Source of the DNA: JTS-RE9 sp964649195
Lineage (GTDB): Bacteria; Planctomycetota; Phycisphaerae; Phycisphaerales; Phycisphaeraceae
Direction: 5' to 3'
DNA: 26,319 nucleotides
Assembly: GCA_964649195.1 (NCBI GenBank)
Contig: CAZYPK010000062.1
Location: 1 to 26,319, forward strand
Positions 12,786 through 21,140 of the stretch are shown one piece after another (position 1 is the stretch's first letter; every line of letters starts with the position of its first letter). The notes below the pieces were generated by a model. It saw only the letters and a list, made by a program, of their open reading frames with translations. It was not told the DNA's origin and made no database searches. A program made the position numbers and the translations under genes.

Positions 12786-14534
12786 TTACATCCGTCGCGG
12801 CAATACTTTTCGCACTTCCTCTTTCAGGTATTTGAGCACATCGCGGTCGGAGTCGAGGCTCAGGGCTTTTCGGGCGACACGCTTGCATTGCGTCAGGCTC
12901 ACCGACCGGATGAGCTGCTTGACTTCCGGGATGGCCGGCGGCGTGATCGAGAGGCTTCGCAGCCCCAGGCCGACCAGCAGCATAACGAATTCCACCTCGC
13001 CCGCCATTTCACCGCAGATCGAAACGTCGATCTTCGCGCGGTTGGCGGCCCGCACGGTGTCGCGGATGAGCGTGAGCACCGCCGGGTGAGCCGCAGAGTA
13101 TAAGCTGGCGATGCGTTCGTTGCCTCGGTCCACCGCCAGGGTGTATTGAATCAGGTCGTTGGTGCCGATGGAGAAGAAGTCGCATTCCTTGGAGAACTTG
13201 GTCGCCTCGATCGCCGCCGAGGGGACTTCGACCATGATGCCCACGGGAATGTTGCGATCAAAGGGAATCTCATCCCGCTCCAGGTCGTCGCGCACATCGT
13301 CGAAGATCATCTTCGCCTGCCGCAGTTCCATGATGTTGCTGATCAGCGGGAACATGATCCGCACCGGTCCTTCGACGCTGGCGCGGAGGATGGCGCGAAG
13401 CTGGGTCATGAACAGCGGCGGATTCTGAAGGCAGAGGCGGATCGACCGCACGCCCAGGAAGGGGTTGCGTTCGTGGTTGAAGGTGATGCCTTCGGTGGCC
13501 AGCTTGTCGGCGCCCAGGTCGAGGGTGCGGATGGTCAGGGGCTTGCCCTTGAGGGCGCGAATCGCCTGCACGTAGGCCTTGTAATGATCCTCCTCGGTGG
13601 GTTCGATGGGGCCTGACAGGTAGAGAAACTCGGTGCGGTACAGGCCGATGCCCGCGATGCCCTTGGCGGCGGCGGCTTCGATTTCGCCGGGGAACTCGAT
13701 GTTGCCCCACAGGCGGATGGTCGTGCCGTCGGTGGTCTGCGCGGGCAGCAGGGCCAGTTCATCGAGCGACGTCTCGAACGCCGTGATGCGCGACAGTTCC
13801 TGCTTGTAGTTGAAGGTCTGGGCGGCATCGGGTCCGACGATCACCTGCCCCAGCGTGCCGTCGATGATGATCGTTTCGCCGGAGGAGACGAGCGACGACA
13901 GGCTGCCGATGCCCACGACGCAGGGGATGTTCAGCGCCTTGGCGAGGATGGCGGTGTGGCTGGTGGAGCCGCCCAGGTCGGTGGCGATGCCCTTGATCTT
14001 CGACTTGTCCAGCGAGGCGGTCTGGCTGGGCGTCAGGTCGCGGGCGATGAGGATCGAATCGTGCCTGAGGGTCGTCAGCTCCTGCCGGGTGTCGCCCAGC
14101 AGGTGGCCGATGAGCCTGCGTTCGAGATCCCAGATGTCGCGGTCGCGGTCGCGGAAGTAGGGGATGTCCATCTCGCGCAGGGCCTGGGCCTGCCTTCGCA
14201 TCACGGAATAGACGGCATACTCCGCCGTGACATGCTCGCCGTCGATCATTCGCTTGAACTGATCGATGAGAAACTTGTCGTTGATCATGCCCAGGTGGTA
14301 GTCGAAAATCTGGGCCATCTTGGGGCCGAGGCTTTGATTGGATTCCACCTGATGCTTCTGCTTTTCAAGCTCCGCCCGGCTGTGGTTGATCGCCGCGGTC
14401 AGCCGCTGATGCTGGACCTGCACCATCGAAGGCGGCACGATTCGCCTGGGAATCGGCTGATCAACGGCGTCCAGCACCACCGCCTGGCCGATGGCCACGC
14501 CGTGGGAGACCGGGATGCCTTTTTTGATGAGCAT
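12786..14534 (-). CDS. ptsI: Phosphoenolpyruvate-protein phosphotransferase (PTS enzyme I)
   Basis: Enzyme I takes phosphate from phosphoenolpyruvate on a histidine and passes it to HPr, for sugar uptake or for regulatory (nitrogen or carbon) PTS circuits. The 582-residue length fits classic enzyme I. Visible are the N-terminal GIPVSHGVAIGQA, the swivelling His in GGSTSHTAIL (about H193), IGLYRTEFLYL, the PEP-barrel motifs NPFLGVRSIRLCLQNP and EVPSAAIEA, IGTNDLIQYTLAVDR, and the catalytic Cys in VSICGEMAG (about C507). No HPr or EII gene lies in the window, so whether it energises transport or only regulates cannot be said. The ATG at 14534 starts the family-typical MLIKKGIPVS and has no obvious SD site. 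Confidence 0.96.
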   Translation of the reverse strand: MLIKKGIPVSHGVAIGQAVVLDAVDQPIPRRIVPPSMVQVQHQRLTAAINHSRAELEKQKHQVESNQSLGPKMAQIFDYHLGMINDKFLIDQFKRMIDGEHVTAEYAVYSVMRRQAQALREMDIPYFRDRDRDIWDLERRLIGHLLGDTRQELTTLRHDSILIARDLTPSQTASLDKSKIKGIATDLGGSTSHTAILAKALNIPCVVGIGSLSSLVSSGETIIIDGTLGQVIVGPDAAQTFNYKQELSRITAFETSLDELALLPAQTTDGTTIRLWGNIEFPGEIEAAAAKGIAGIGLYRTEFLYLSGPIEPTEEDHYKAYVQAIRALKGKPLTIRTLDLGADKLATEGITFNHERNPFLGVRSIRLCLQNPPLFMTQLRAILRASVEGPVRIMFPLISNIMELRQAKMIFDDVRDDLERDEIPFDRNIPVGIMVEVPSAAIEATKFSKECDFFSIGTNDLIQYTLAVDRGNERIASLYSAAHPAVLTLIRDTVRAANRAKIDVSICGEMAGEVEFVMLLVGLGLRSLSITPPAIPEVKQLIRSVSLTQCKRVARKALSLDSDRDVLKYLKEEVRKVLPRRM

Positions 14535-14553
14535 GGAAGGGGAATTGAGGAAG

Positions 14554-14630
14554 AGCGATTAGCTATTATTTATCGCTTATTGGAAAGGCATCGAGGCCGC
14601 CATCAATAGGGATAAGTAATCACCAATAAA
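14554..14630. repeat. AT-rich inverted heptamer-like element upstream of ptsI
   Basis: Left side 7-mers AGCGATT, AGCTATT, ATTTATC, GCTTATT. Right side GGATAAG, TAATCAC, CAATAAA, which complement parts of the left in shuffled order. The loop contains a GC-rich segment. Heptamer periodicity is looser than at other sites. It marks the boundary between ptsI and the AT-richer cassette. Confidence 0.5.
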
Positions 14631-14704
14631 TGAGGTTGCGATATACTGGAGTGCCAAAGGATAGGACGATAGGGATTTCGTGTTGCTTCAAACGGAGATT
14701 CCAC

Positions 14705-15187
14705 TCATTTGCTTATTCCCCGCTTACTACGTGTCCTGGCCATGAATATGGATGCCTTGCCATATAGCGGACTGCGCAAGTCCGCAAGTGTATGGCGCGC
14801 ATCAATGTTCACGCCAATCTTACTGGTCCATTGACCAGATGCTAACTGCCTTGCGACATGGGTCGGGCCATCAGGCCCCATGTAGATGGCGATCTTTTGT
14901 ATCCCACGTTTCAAGTTTCCATCATTGCACAGCGCGTAACCCTGTCGTGAAAACGCCTCGGTTATCGAGTCCAGAGTCCCATCTCGCGGTATGCCATCAA
15001 ACCATTTGGCATCATCCTGCGGCCAGTAACAACCATCTTTGACCTCAAGAGCATGGGCAATACAGTTGTACGGCTTAGGCTTCTTTAGTTCATACGGAGT
15101 CGCGCTGCTCGTCGGATAAAAAGTTGTCGAGGTTTTCAGGTGCGGGAAGTCACGATACAGGCTCGTCCAGTTAACAGATATAGGCAT
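14705..15187 (-). CDS. Uncharacterised protein with Cys-His peptidase-like motifs (DUF7689-like)
   Basis: About 160 residues from the ATG at 15187, which has GGTGGGGG 7 nt upstream; an ATG at 15214 would add nine residues and lengthen the overlap with the preceding gene. Visible are YNCIAHALEVKDGCYWPQDD, then SRQGYALCNDGNLKRGIQKIAIYM, then GPTHVARQLASGQWTSKIG and a terminal LYGKASIFMAR. The Cys in NCIAHA and His in THVARQ, separated by strand-like KIAIYM, resemble the ordering in papain-like or NlpC/P60 folds, but this is inference. I recall a family of uncharacterised proteins of this pattern (tentatively DUF7689). Third gene of a translationally coupled minus-strand cassette. Confidence 0.8.
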   Translation of the reverse strand: MPISVNWTSLYRDFPHLKTSTTFYPTSSATPYELKKPKPYNCIAHALEVKDGCYWPQDDAKWFDGIPRDGTLDSITEAFSRQGYALCNDGNLKRGIQKIAIYMGPDGPTHVARQLASGQWTSKIGVNIDARHTLADLRSPLYGKASIFMARTRSKRGISK

Positions 15188-15575
15188 ACGTTTTCCCCCA
15201 CCTGAGCCAATCATCTGTCATTGCTCGAATGTCACCGCGATGCTCCTCAAGAACAGGATCGGCATCTGTTAAGGCTCTCAATGCAGCAAACCAAAAGCCA
15301 GGCTTGACCCTCATTCTGGCCAAAATGAATCTGACGACGGAGGGGCCCATCGCAATAATTCTGATGTAGTCTTGGTGTGCTATCTGTGCTTGTACGGACG
15401 ACAAGTTTTTCGTGGCACTCTCCCATCGACTGGCTAACCTATCGAACCGCGCCTGCTGATCTTCCGGTTCAACGCTGTCCGCACGATAACTAAGGACGAT
15501 ACTCGGGCGAACATTGATCCTGCCGGAAGAAGGCTCGACAATCGTGTCGTAAAAGGTGTCCGGTTGATAAATCAT
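15171..15575 (-). CDS. Uncharacterised conserved protein, cassette gene 2
   Basis: 134 residues with no recognised enzymatic motif. A basic/acidic helix FDRLASRWESATKNLSSVQ is followed by IAHQDYIRIIAMGPSVVRFILARM, then PGFWFAALRALTDADPV and a C-terminal MTDDWLRWGKTYAYI. The pattern 'I.HxxYxxIIxMGxxVVxxIL...WFxALxAxTxxDPV...WLxWG' looks like a conserved family of small helical proteins, perhaps HEAT-like, that I recall only as hypothetical. Its ATG overlaps the stop of the upstream gene (ATGA), and its end overlaps the next gene by 17 nt, so all three are surely cotranscribed. Confidence 0.8.
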   Translation of the reverse strand: MIYQPDTFYDTIVEPSSGRINVRPSIVLSYRADSVEPEDQQARFDRLASRWESATKNLSSVQAQIAHQDYIRIIAMGPSVVRFILARMRVKPGFWFAALRALTDADPVLEEHRGDIRAMTDDWLRWGKTYAYIC

Positions 15576-16024
15576 TGCTTATCCCCTTGAACCGCTGATT
15601 CCTTCCGACCCTGCTCGCGTATGGCTTCAGCGGTTTGAATCATCTTATCCAACCATTCTCGAATCGCCTTGGCAGTTGCAACGGTAAAGATCGCCTCAAA
15701 CTCCACCTCTCGAATAACGCCGTCACGTTGATCGGTCCGCACGGGTGTCGTCGCAAGTCGTCCATCGGTTACGGCAAACACTTGAGTTTTCGGAATCGGG
15801 TTCCGTTCATTGAAGAATGCCATATGTAGATGTCTGCCTGTAGGCACGACCCCGCCATGTATGCCATCAGCATGAACAACTCGAAATCCCGTACTCTTTA
15901 GGTAGTGGAATGTCAGTTCGCCGCTCGCCTTCTTCAAAACTCGCGGCTTTCCTTCGGCTGTCGCTGCGTGTTCCGGCAAACTCGTCTTCTTCTTATTCTT
16001 TGACGCTTTCTTTGCCATGGCCAT
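15572..16024 (-). CDS. Uncharacterised conserved protein, cassette gene 1
   Basis: 150 residues. A Lys-rich N terminus (AMAKKASKNKKKTS) precedes a compact domain with FHYLKSTGFRVVHADGIHGGVVP, HLHMAFFNERNPIPKTQVFAV, and GVIREVEFEAIFTVATAKAIREWLDKMI. The order of strands and the final helix with 'ATAKAIREWL' faintly resemble DUF3467 proteins, but I cannot confirm this. Two in-frame ATGs (16024 and 16018) are possible starts; neither has a strong SD. First gene of the cassette, 142 nt downstream of metK. The gap contains TAATAT-like promoter hexamers but nothing convincing. Confidence 0.8.
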   Translation of the reverse strand: MAMAKKASKNKKKTSLPEHAATAEGKPRVLKKASGELTFHYLKSTGFRVVHADGIHGGVVPTGRHLHMAFFNERNPIPKTQVFAVTDGRLATTPVRTDQRDGVIREVEFEAIFTVATAKAIREWLDKMIQTAEAIREQGRKESAVQGDKQ

Positions 16025-16166
16025 TTGTCCAAAAGTAATTCGACGTCGTAGCTTCAGGCTTCGGGTGTTGGCGGATATATTAGCTGTTTGCCTGCGGTCT
16101 GCCTAATGGCGATCCATTTTCGCGGCACTATGTTCGTTTTTCGGTGACTTGGCGGCATAAATTGAT

Positions 16167-17369
16167 TTAGATTCCCGCCGCCTTCTTCAGCTTCTCCGCC
16201 AGGTCGGTTTTTTCCCATGAAAAACAGCCGTCGGCGGTGGGGGTGCGGCCGAAGTGGCCGTGGCGTGCGGTCTCGAAATAGATCGGCTTGAGCAGGTCCA
16301 GGTGGTTGATGATGCCGCGCGGGGTGAGCGGGAAGAACTGGCGGACCAGCTCGCTGATCCTGGCTTCATCGATCTGGTGAGTGCCATGCGTATCAACGCG
16401 CACGCTGGTCGGCTCGGCGACGCCGATGGCGTAGCTCAGTTGCACTTCGCATTCATCGGCGAGTCCTGCGGCGACGACGTTCTTGGCGACGTATCGCGCC
16501 ATGTAGGCCGCGCTGCGATCAACCTTGCTGGGGTCCTTGCCGGAGAACGCGCCGCCGCCGTGGCGGCCGCGTCCGCCGTAGGTATCGACGATGATCTTGC
16601 GCCCGGTGAGGCCGGTGTCGCCGTGGGGGCCGCCGATCTCGAACTGGCCGGTGGGGTTGACGTGGATCTTGGTTTTCTTGAGGTCGAAAAGTTTCGCGGG
16701 CATCACCGGCGCGATGATGTGTTTGATGACCAGGGCCTTGAGCGCCTTCTGCTTTTTGGGGCCGTTCCAATCGAGCGTGTGCTGCGTGGAGAGCACGACG
16801 GTATCGATGCGGGCCGGCTTGCCGTTCACATACTCCACCGTGACCTGGCTCTTGGCATCGGGGCGAAGGCCCTTGATGATGTTCTTCTCGCGGACGACGG
16901 CCTGCCGTTCGACGAGCTTGTGGGACAGATCGATGGGCAGCGGCATCAGGCTCTTCGTCTCCTTGCAGGCGAAGCCGAACATCAGGCCCTGGTCGCCGGC
17001 GCCTTCGCGGTTGACGCCCATCGCAATGTCCTCCGACTGGCCGTGAATCGTTCGGATGACGGCACAGTTTTCGTGGTCGAACTTCGCTTTCGGATCGGTG
17101 TAGCCGATCTTTTTGATCGTCTCGCGCACGGTGTCCTCGACCTTGCCCAGCGCCTCGATCGCCTCGTGATTGTGAACCGTCACCTCGCCGGCCACGACGA
17201 CCAGCCCGGTGGTGCAGAGCGTTTCGCAGGCCACCCGGGCCCGCGGATCGACCGCCAGCAGGCTGTCGAGAATGGCGTCGGAAATCTGATCCGACACCTT
17301 GTCGGGGTGCCCCATGGAAACGGATTCGCTGGTGAAGAGGAAGGCGCCTGCGGGAGATTTCGTGGCCAT
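16167..17369 (-). CDS. metK: S-adenosylmethionine synthetase
   Basis: MetK makes S-adenosylmethionine from ATP and methionine. The 400-residue protein has all the usual motifs: FTSESVSMGHPDKVSDQISDAILD with the ATP-site His and Asp, GEVTVH, the flexible region around DQGLMFGFACKET, GPHGDTGLTGRKIIVDTYGG, GGGAFSGKDPSKVDRSAAYMARYVAKNVVAAGL, and ISELVRQFFPLTPRGI. The start ATG at 17369 (MATKSPAGAF) sits at the family position; the long upstream open frame to 17759 is translated repeat DNA. No SAM riboswitch structure is apparent upstream. A short heptamer-like run lies just before the start (17380-17410). Confidence 0.97.
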   Translation of the reverse strand: MATKSPAGAFLFTSESVSMGHPDKVSDQISDAILDSLLAVDPRARVACETLCTTGLVVVAGEVTVHNHEAIEALGKVEDTVRETIKKIGYTDPKAKFDHENCAVIRTIHGQSEDIAMGVNREGAGDQGLMFGFACKETKSLMPLPIDLSHKLVERQAVVREKNIIKGLRPDAKSQVTVEYVNGKPARIDTVVLSTQHTLDWNGPKKQKALKALVIKHIIAPVMPAKLFDLKKTKIHVNPTGQFEIGGPHGDTGLTGRKIIVDTYGGRGRHGGGAFSGKDPSKVDRSAAYMARYVAKNVVAAGLADECEVQLSYAIGVAEPTSVRVDTHGTHQIDEARISELVRQFFPLTPRGIINHLDLLKPIYFETARHGHFGRTPTADGCFSWEKTDLAEKLKKAAGI

Positions 17370-17520
17370 GTGGGGGTCCGGGAGTGATGGATTGTGAAGG
17401 ATGAAAGAGACGGAATACGTGTTCGTCTTCGGGGAGGTTCGGCCGATTGTTGTATCGGAAGTCTTGCGGAGCGGCAAACGGGCCGCTTTCGCAGCCGGGG
17501 TAATCGCATGTAAGCGGCGA

Positions 17521-17706
17521 TTTTCACCTCTCCCCCGGGGAGAGGTCGGCGAGGCTCTGCGAGCCGGGTGAGGGGAGTTCGACGGTTGATGTTGCGTCGA
17601 AAATCCTGCCCTCACCTGTCTCAATCGCCCCGCTGCGCGGCGATTGAGACTGTCCTCTCCCCAAGGGAGAGGGCGAAGCGTCCTCGCTGCGCGTCCGCGC
17701 GGCTCC
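17521..17706. repeat. Compound hairpin repeat between metK and the large membrane protein gene
   Basis: The 341-bp gap 17370-17710 contains no gene. It holds a mosaic of hairpins: CCTCTCCCC / GGGGAGAGG at 17527-17545, a GA-apex hairpin at 17547-17566, an 11-bp stem TCTCAATCGCC / GGCGATTGAGA at 17619-17649, and CCTCTCCC / GGGAGAGG at 17654-17672. Similar CTCACCC...CCTCTCCC mosaics are common in several high-GC bacterial phyla. The last two hairpins lie downstream of the 1142-residue gene and may end its transcript. Confidence 0.75.
17547..17566 (+). repeat. GA-apex hairpin, short-stem member
   Basis: CGGC stem, then GA, then GGCTCTGC, then GA and GCCG. It shares the GA...GA apex of the family at 9422 and 1923, embedded in the compound repeat. 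Confidence 0.65.
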
Positions 17707-17710
17707 ATTT

Positions 17711-20700
17711 TCAAGTCGGTTCGCGTTCCTTTTCCCACTGCTCGATCCACTGTTTCCACGCAATCGGGTGATGGCGGAACAGGTCCGGGGACTCCCCCGG
17801 TTGCAGCCGTGTGGATGGAGCCGTATCGGCGGAGGGGTCGCTGTTTGGGCCATTGTTTTCAGCTTCACGCATGAGGGGATAGACCTGCACCGGCTCCGTG
17901 TCGGCGGGCCAGACGACGATGCCTCGCTCTTCGATGTCGTAGGGGCGGGACTGGATGTCGATCATCGCTTCGATGTCCTCGCGCACCAGATCGACAGCCG
18001 CCATGTGGTGGAAGCCTCGCAGGGCCTGGGCAAAGACGGCCCGGCGGCGCGGCTCCAGCGACTGAACCCAGCCCTTGGGCGAGATCGATGCCGCCAGCCA
18101 CCCGGACTGTTCCTCGAAGGTCATGACCAGCCTCGGCTGGGGCATCGTCGGGCAGGCGATCTCGATGCGGACGTTGTTGCCTCCCAGATGAACATGCTCG
18201 ACATGCAGCGGGTGATCGCGCCATGAGTCGCTCAGGGCGACCGTGGCAAAAAGATTTCGCTCGACGAAGCGATGCACCGCCTCCTCGACGTGATGCAGGG
18301 CGAGCCTGTGCCTGCGCTGGGCCTTGCCCGGCGGGTTCCAGTTGCGCCTTCGTTCGAGTTTGCGAAGCTTGCCGTAGAGCTTGGGCACGGTGCCGGAGTG
18401 GAAGCCGGGCTTGAGCAGGCCGAGCATCGTTTCGCCGTGATGCCCGATGCTGACCGGCTTGAGTTTCGCCGGTCGATTGGCGGCATAGAGCCGCCAGTTT
18501 TCCTTCAGTTCCCAGGCGAGATAGCCAAAGATGCCGGGGATCAGCCAGACCACGGAGCCGACGAAGATGGTCGCCTCTTTCATGTCGCCGTCAAACAGCG
18601 GGGCGACCCACTGCGAGAACATGGGGATGAGGCCGATCATGACCTTGTGCGACACGGTGACGACCGGGAAATGCTTGACCGGGTTGATCTGCGGCTCGAT
18701 GAGCAGGGTGATGCTGAAGACGATGAAGTAGGAGATGAAGAACCAGAGGGTGCCGACGATGAGCTTGCCGGCGAAGGCGACGCGGTTTTCGCCGGTGCGG
18801 AAGCGGAGCCATTCGTCGATGTTGTAGCGCAGCTCCTCGAAGGTGTCGAGCAGCCACTTGAAGGCATCGACGATCCAGAGGACCACCGCGACGACGGCCC
18901 GCCAGCCGATGCGTCGCCACGAGCGCAGGAGCAGGTCGCCGATGCTTTCCTCCAGGCCGCGCCCGAAGCGGGTGTTGAAGAGCAGGTTCATGAGGATGAA
19001 AAAGACCAGGGCGTAGGAAAGCGAGAAGCCCCAGTCCAGTCCCCACGTATGGCAGACCAGCCAGACCAGGCCGCCGAAGAACGCGGGCTTGAGCAGATAG
19101 CGGTAGGTGATGCGGACGGCGCGGTTGTTGACGATTCGCTTGACCCATTCGAGTCGCAGGATTTCGCTGGGCAGTTCAATGACGATGCCGTAGAAACGGT
19201 TGAAGCACCATCGGATGGCTTTGAAAAGCACAGCCCGAATGCGATCCGCATGAAAAAGCCAGAGGAAGATGGTGCCGGTGATGAAAATGGAAAGGGGTGT
19301 GGTGAAGTGGATGCCTTCGCTGACCTGCTCCACGGCCTGCGCCGCCGCGCCTGCCGCCTCACCCGCCGCTGCCACTCCTGCTTCTGTCCCTGCCGCTGCC
19401 GCTGCCCCTGCTGCTGTCCCCGCCTTCGGCGGCACGAACATGTGTACGATGTGCTGGGCCATTTCCAGAAGCAGATACGCGCCCAGGTAAGGAATGGCGA
19501 CATACTGCGTGATCAGCCTGCCGACCTTCGTGCCAAACGCCAGCGAGCTCATCCGCTGAGGCCACCGGCGATAGACTTCGCCCCGGCGATAGACGCCATC
19601 GAGCAGGCGCGAAAGACGCTTGTCGATCTTGAGCAGCTCATCGCCTTGGATGAAGGCTTCCTTCGTCAGATCAGGCAGCTTCAGTTGGTTGCGCGATATG
19701 GCGTCGCGCAGGTCGCCCATGCTGATGAAGCCGCGCTCCACCACGCGATCGAGCAGTTCCTCGATCATCGTCCGTCCGGCGATTTCCTCCGGCGGGTTGC
19801 CGGGCTTGAGTCCCGATTCATCGACCGCCTGCGCGATCCTGGGCCGCAGCGATTCACGCACGCGATGCTCCACCACGCGCAGCTTCGGTTCGAGCAGGTC
19901 CAGCAGCGACTTTCGCACCAGATCGGGAAACGCGGCGGTGTGCAGGCGATGCACCGCCTTGCTCAGATGCTGATGCAGCCGCACCTCCTTGGCGGCGGGA
20001 AGTTTCCGCTTGATAGGCACCTCGCCGCGCGACATGATCCACGCCATCAGGTCGAGCTTGAACAGGTCCTTTTCATGATCGATGCAGACCGCCTGAAGAT
20101 CGTAAAGCAGCCGGGCGCCGGGCGTGTTCCAACCCTCGGCCCGGGGGTCCAGCAGGCTGGACATGGCCTGCACCAGGGCGTCGCCGTCCTCGATCTCCAG
20201 CACCCGGCCAAGGCGATGGGCCAGCTTTTCGATGTCCGGCCGCACCACGTTGCGGGCCTGGCGCAGATCATCGGGATGGCGCAGATGCACCGCGCGGTTT
20301 CGGGTCAGCGCCGCCCGCGCATGATTGCCCATCGCCGCCGCCTTGTCGGCCCGGCGAATCAGCCGCTCGTAATTCGCCTGGGCTTCGCGTTCCTCCTCCG
20401 CACTGCGTTGCCGGGAGGATGCGGGCAACGGTGACGCGGCGGCGTGCTTCGGTTCGATGGGGCCGGGCATGGCGGCGCCGGGGAGCCGGCTGGCGTCAAA
20501 AATGGAGCGGCCATCGATGTCCGCCGCGATGATCGCATCGATGCGCTCGAAGGAATCCAGAGCCGGGAAATAGACCTCCAGCGCGTGAGGCAGAAAGTGA
20601 CGCAGCTCCAGATAGACCGCCGTGAATTCGCTGTAAACACCGATGTTGTCCGTGGGCGGCAGCAGGTAGCGCTCCTTGGCCAGCACCGCACGAACCTCAT

Positions 20701-21139
20701 CAAACCCCGACTGCCCGATCGCATGAATCCGTGCCACGGCATCGGCGGGGGACAGCCTGCCCTGCTCGCGCAGCAGACGCATGTGGGCATCGACCCGGCT
20801 GTGAAAAAGCAGCCGCCAGTATTCCAGCAGCACCTGCGAAGGCGGCAGCGAGGTGACCTTGTCCTGCTTGGGCCTTTGAATCAGCAGCACGCGCGGCGGA
20901 AAGGAAAAGTCGCCCGGCAGATCCAGCTCTTCACGATCGACATACCTGAGCAGATCGCCGGCGTCGATGACCAGCGACTTGCGATGAGGCGTCTTGCGAA
21001 ACAGCCCGCCGCCGCCGCAGTGCATGCGGATCACCCGGCGAATGATGTGCATCGGCGCAAGCACCGCCGCCGGCTCCACGCGGCGCAGCATCCGCCCGAG
21101 GTCGTGCGTGCTGATGGTGGCGGTTTCGGTGTGGTCCAT
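17711..21139 (-). CDS. Large uncharacterised multi-pass membrane protein
   Basis: 1142 residues, family not recognised. The first 540 residues look soluble and helix-rich, with a charged linker near 230-260 (SRQRSAEEEREAQANYERLI). A helix around 545-568 (VAIPYLGAYLLLEMAQHIV) is followed by an Ala/Gly/Glu-rich low-complexity segment at about 570-605, then about seven more membrane segments between roughly 612 and 880 (for example FITGTIFLWLF, LIVGTLWFFISYFIVFSITLL, ATIFVGSVVWLIPGIFGYLAW). The remaining 260 residues are soluble and include a patch HLGGNNVRIEIACPTMPQPRLVMTFEEQSG. No nucleotide-binding or catalytic motif stands out. The ATG at 21139 is abutted by a heptamer array that leaves no SD site. 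Possibly a lineage-specific envelope protein (inference). Confidence 0.88.
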   Translation of the reverse strand: MDHTETATISTHDLGRMLRRVEPAAVLAPMHIIRRVIRMHCGGGGLFRKTPHRKSLVIDAGDLLRYVDREELDLPGDFSFPPRVLLIQRPKQDKVTSLPPSQVLLEYWRLLFHSRVDAHMRLLREQGRLSPADAVARIHAIGQSGFDEVRAVLAKERYLLPPTDNIGVYSEFTAVYLELRHFLPHALEVYFPALDSFERIDAIIAADIDGRSIFDASRLPGAAMPGPIEPKHAAASPLPASSRQRSAEEEREAQANYERLIRRADKAAAMGNHARAALTRNRAVHLRHPDDLRQARNVVRPDIEKLAHRLGRVLEIEDGDALVQAMSSLLDPRAEGWNTPGARLLYDLQAVCIDHEKDLFKLDLMAWIMSRGEVPIKRKLPAAKEVRLHQHLSKAVHRLHTAAFPDLVRKSLLDLLEPKLRVVEHRVRESLRPRIAQAVDESGLKPGNPPEEIAGRTMIEELLDRVVERGFISMGDLRDAISRNQLKLPDLTKEAFIQGDELLKIDKRLSRLLDGVYRRGEVYRRWPQRMSSLAFGTKVGRLITQYVAIPYLGAYLLLEMAQHIVHMFVPPKAGTAAGAAAAAGTEAGVAAAGEAAGAAAQAVEQVSEGIHFTTPLSIFITGTIFLWLFHADRIRAVLFKAIRWCFNRFYGIVIELPSEILRLEWVKRIVNNRAVRITYRYLLKPAFFGGLVWLVCHTWGLDWGFSLSYALVFFILMNLLFNTRFGRGLEESIGDLLLRSWRRIGWRAVVAVVLWIVDAFKWLLDTFEELRYNIDEWLRFRTGENRVAFAGKLIVGTLWFFISYFIVFSITLLIEPQINPVKHFPVVTVSHKVMIGLIPMFSQWVAPLFDGDMKEATIFVGSVVWLIPGIFGYLAWELKENWRLYAANRPAKLKPVSIGHHGETMLGLLKPGFHSGTVPKLYGKLRKLERRRNWNPPGKAQRRHRLALHHVEEAVHRFVERNLFATVALSDSWRDHPLHVEHVHLGGNNVRIEIACPTMPQPRLVMTFEEQSGWLAASISPKGWVQSLEPRRRAVFAQALRGFHHMAAVDLVREDIEAMIDIQSRPYDIEERGIVVWPADTEPVQVYPLMREAENNGPNSDPSADTAPSTRLQPGESPDLFRHHPIAWKQWIEQWEKEREPT

Positions 21140-21140
21140 G

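Noticed and set aside
16025..16166. Possible integron attC-like or attachment site beside the cassette
   Set aside because: No convincing inverse-core and core pair or integrase gene is visible.
17370..17520. SAM riboswitch upstream of metK
   Set aside because: I could not find the conserved helices or core of a known SAM riboswitch class.
17370..17759. N-terminal extension of metK up to an ATG at 17759
   Set aside because: The extension translates the compound hairpin repeat; the family start is the ATG at 17369.
18272..20434. 720-codon plus-strand open frame opposite the 1142-residue gene
   Set aside because: Translation is Asp/Glu/Gln/His-rich without hydrophobic cores; the opposite strand has coherent membrane helices.
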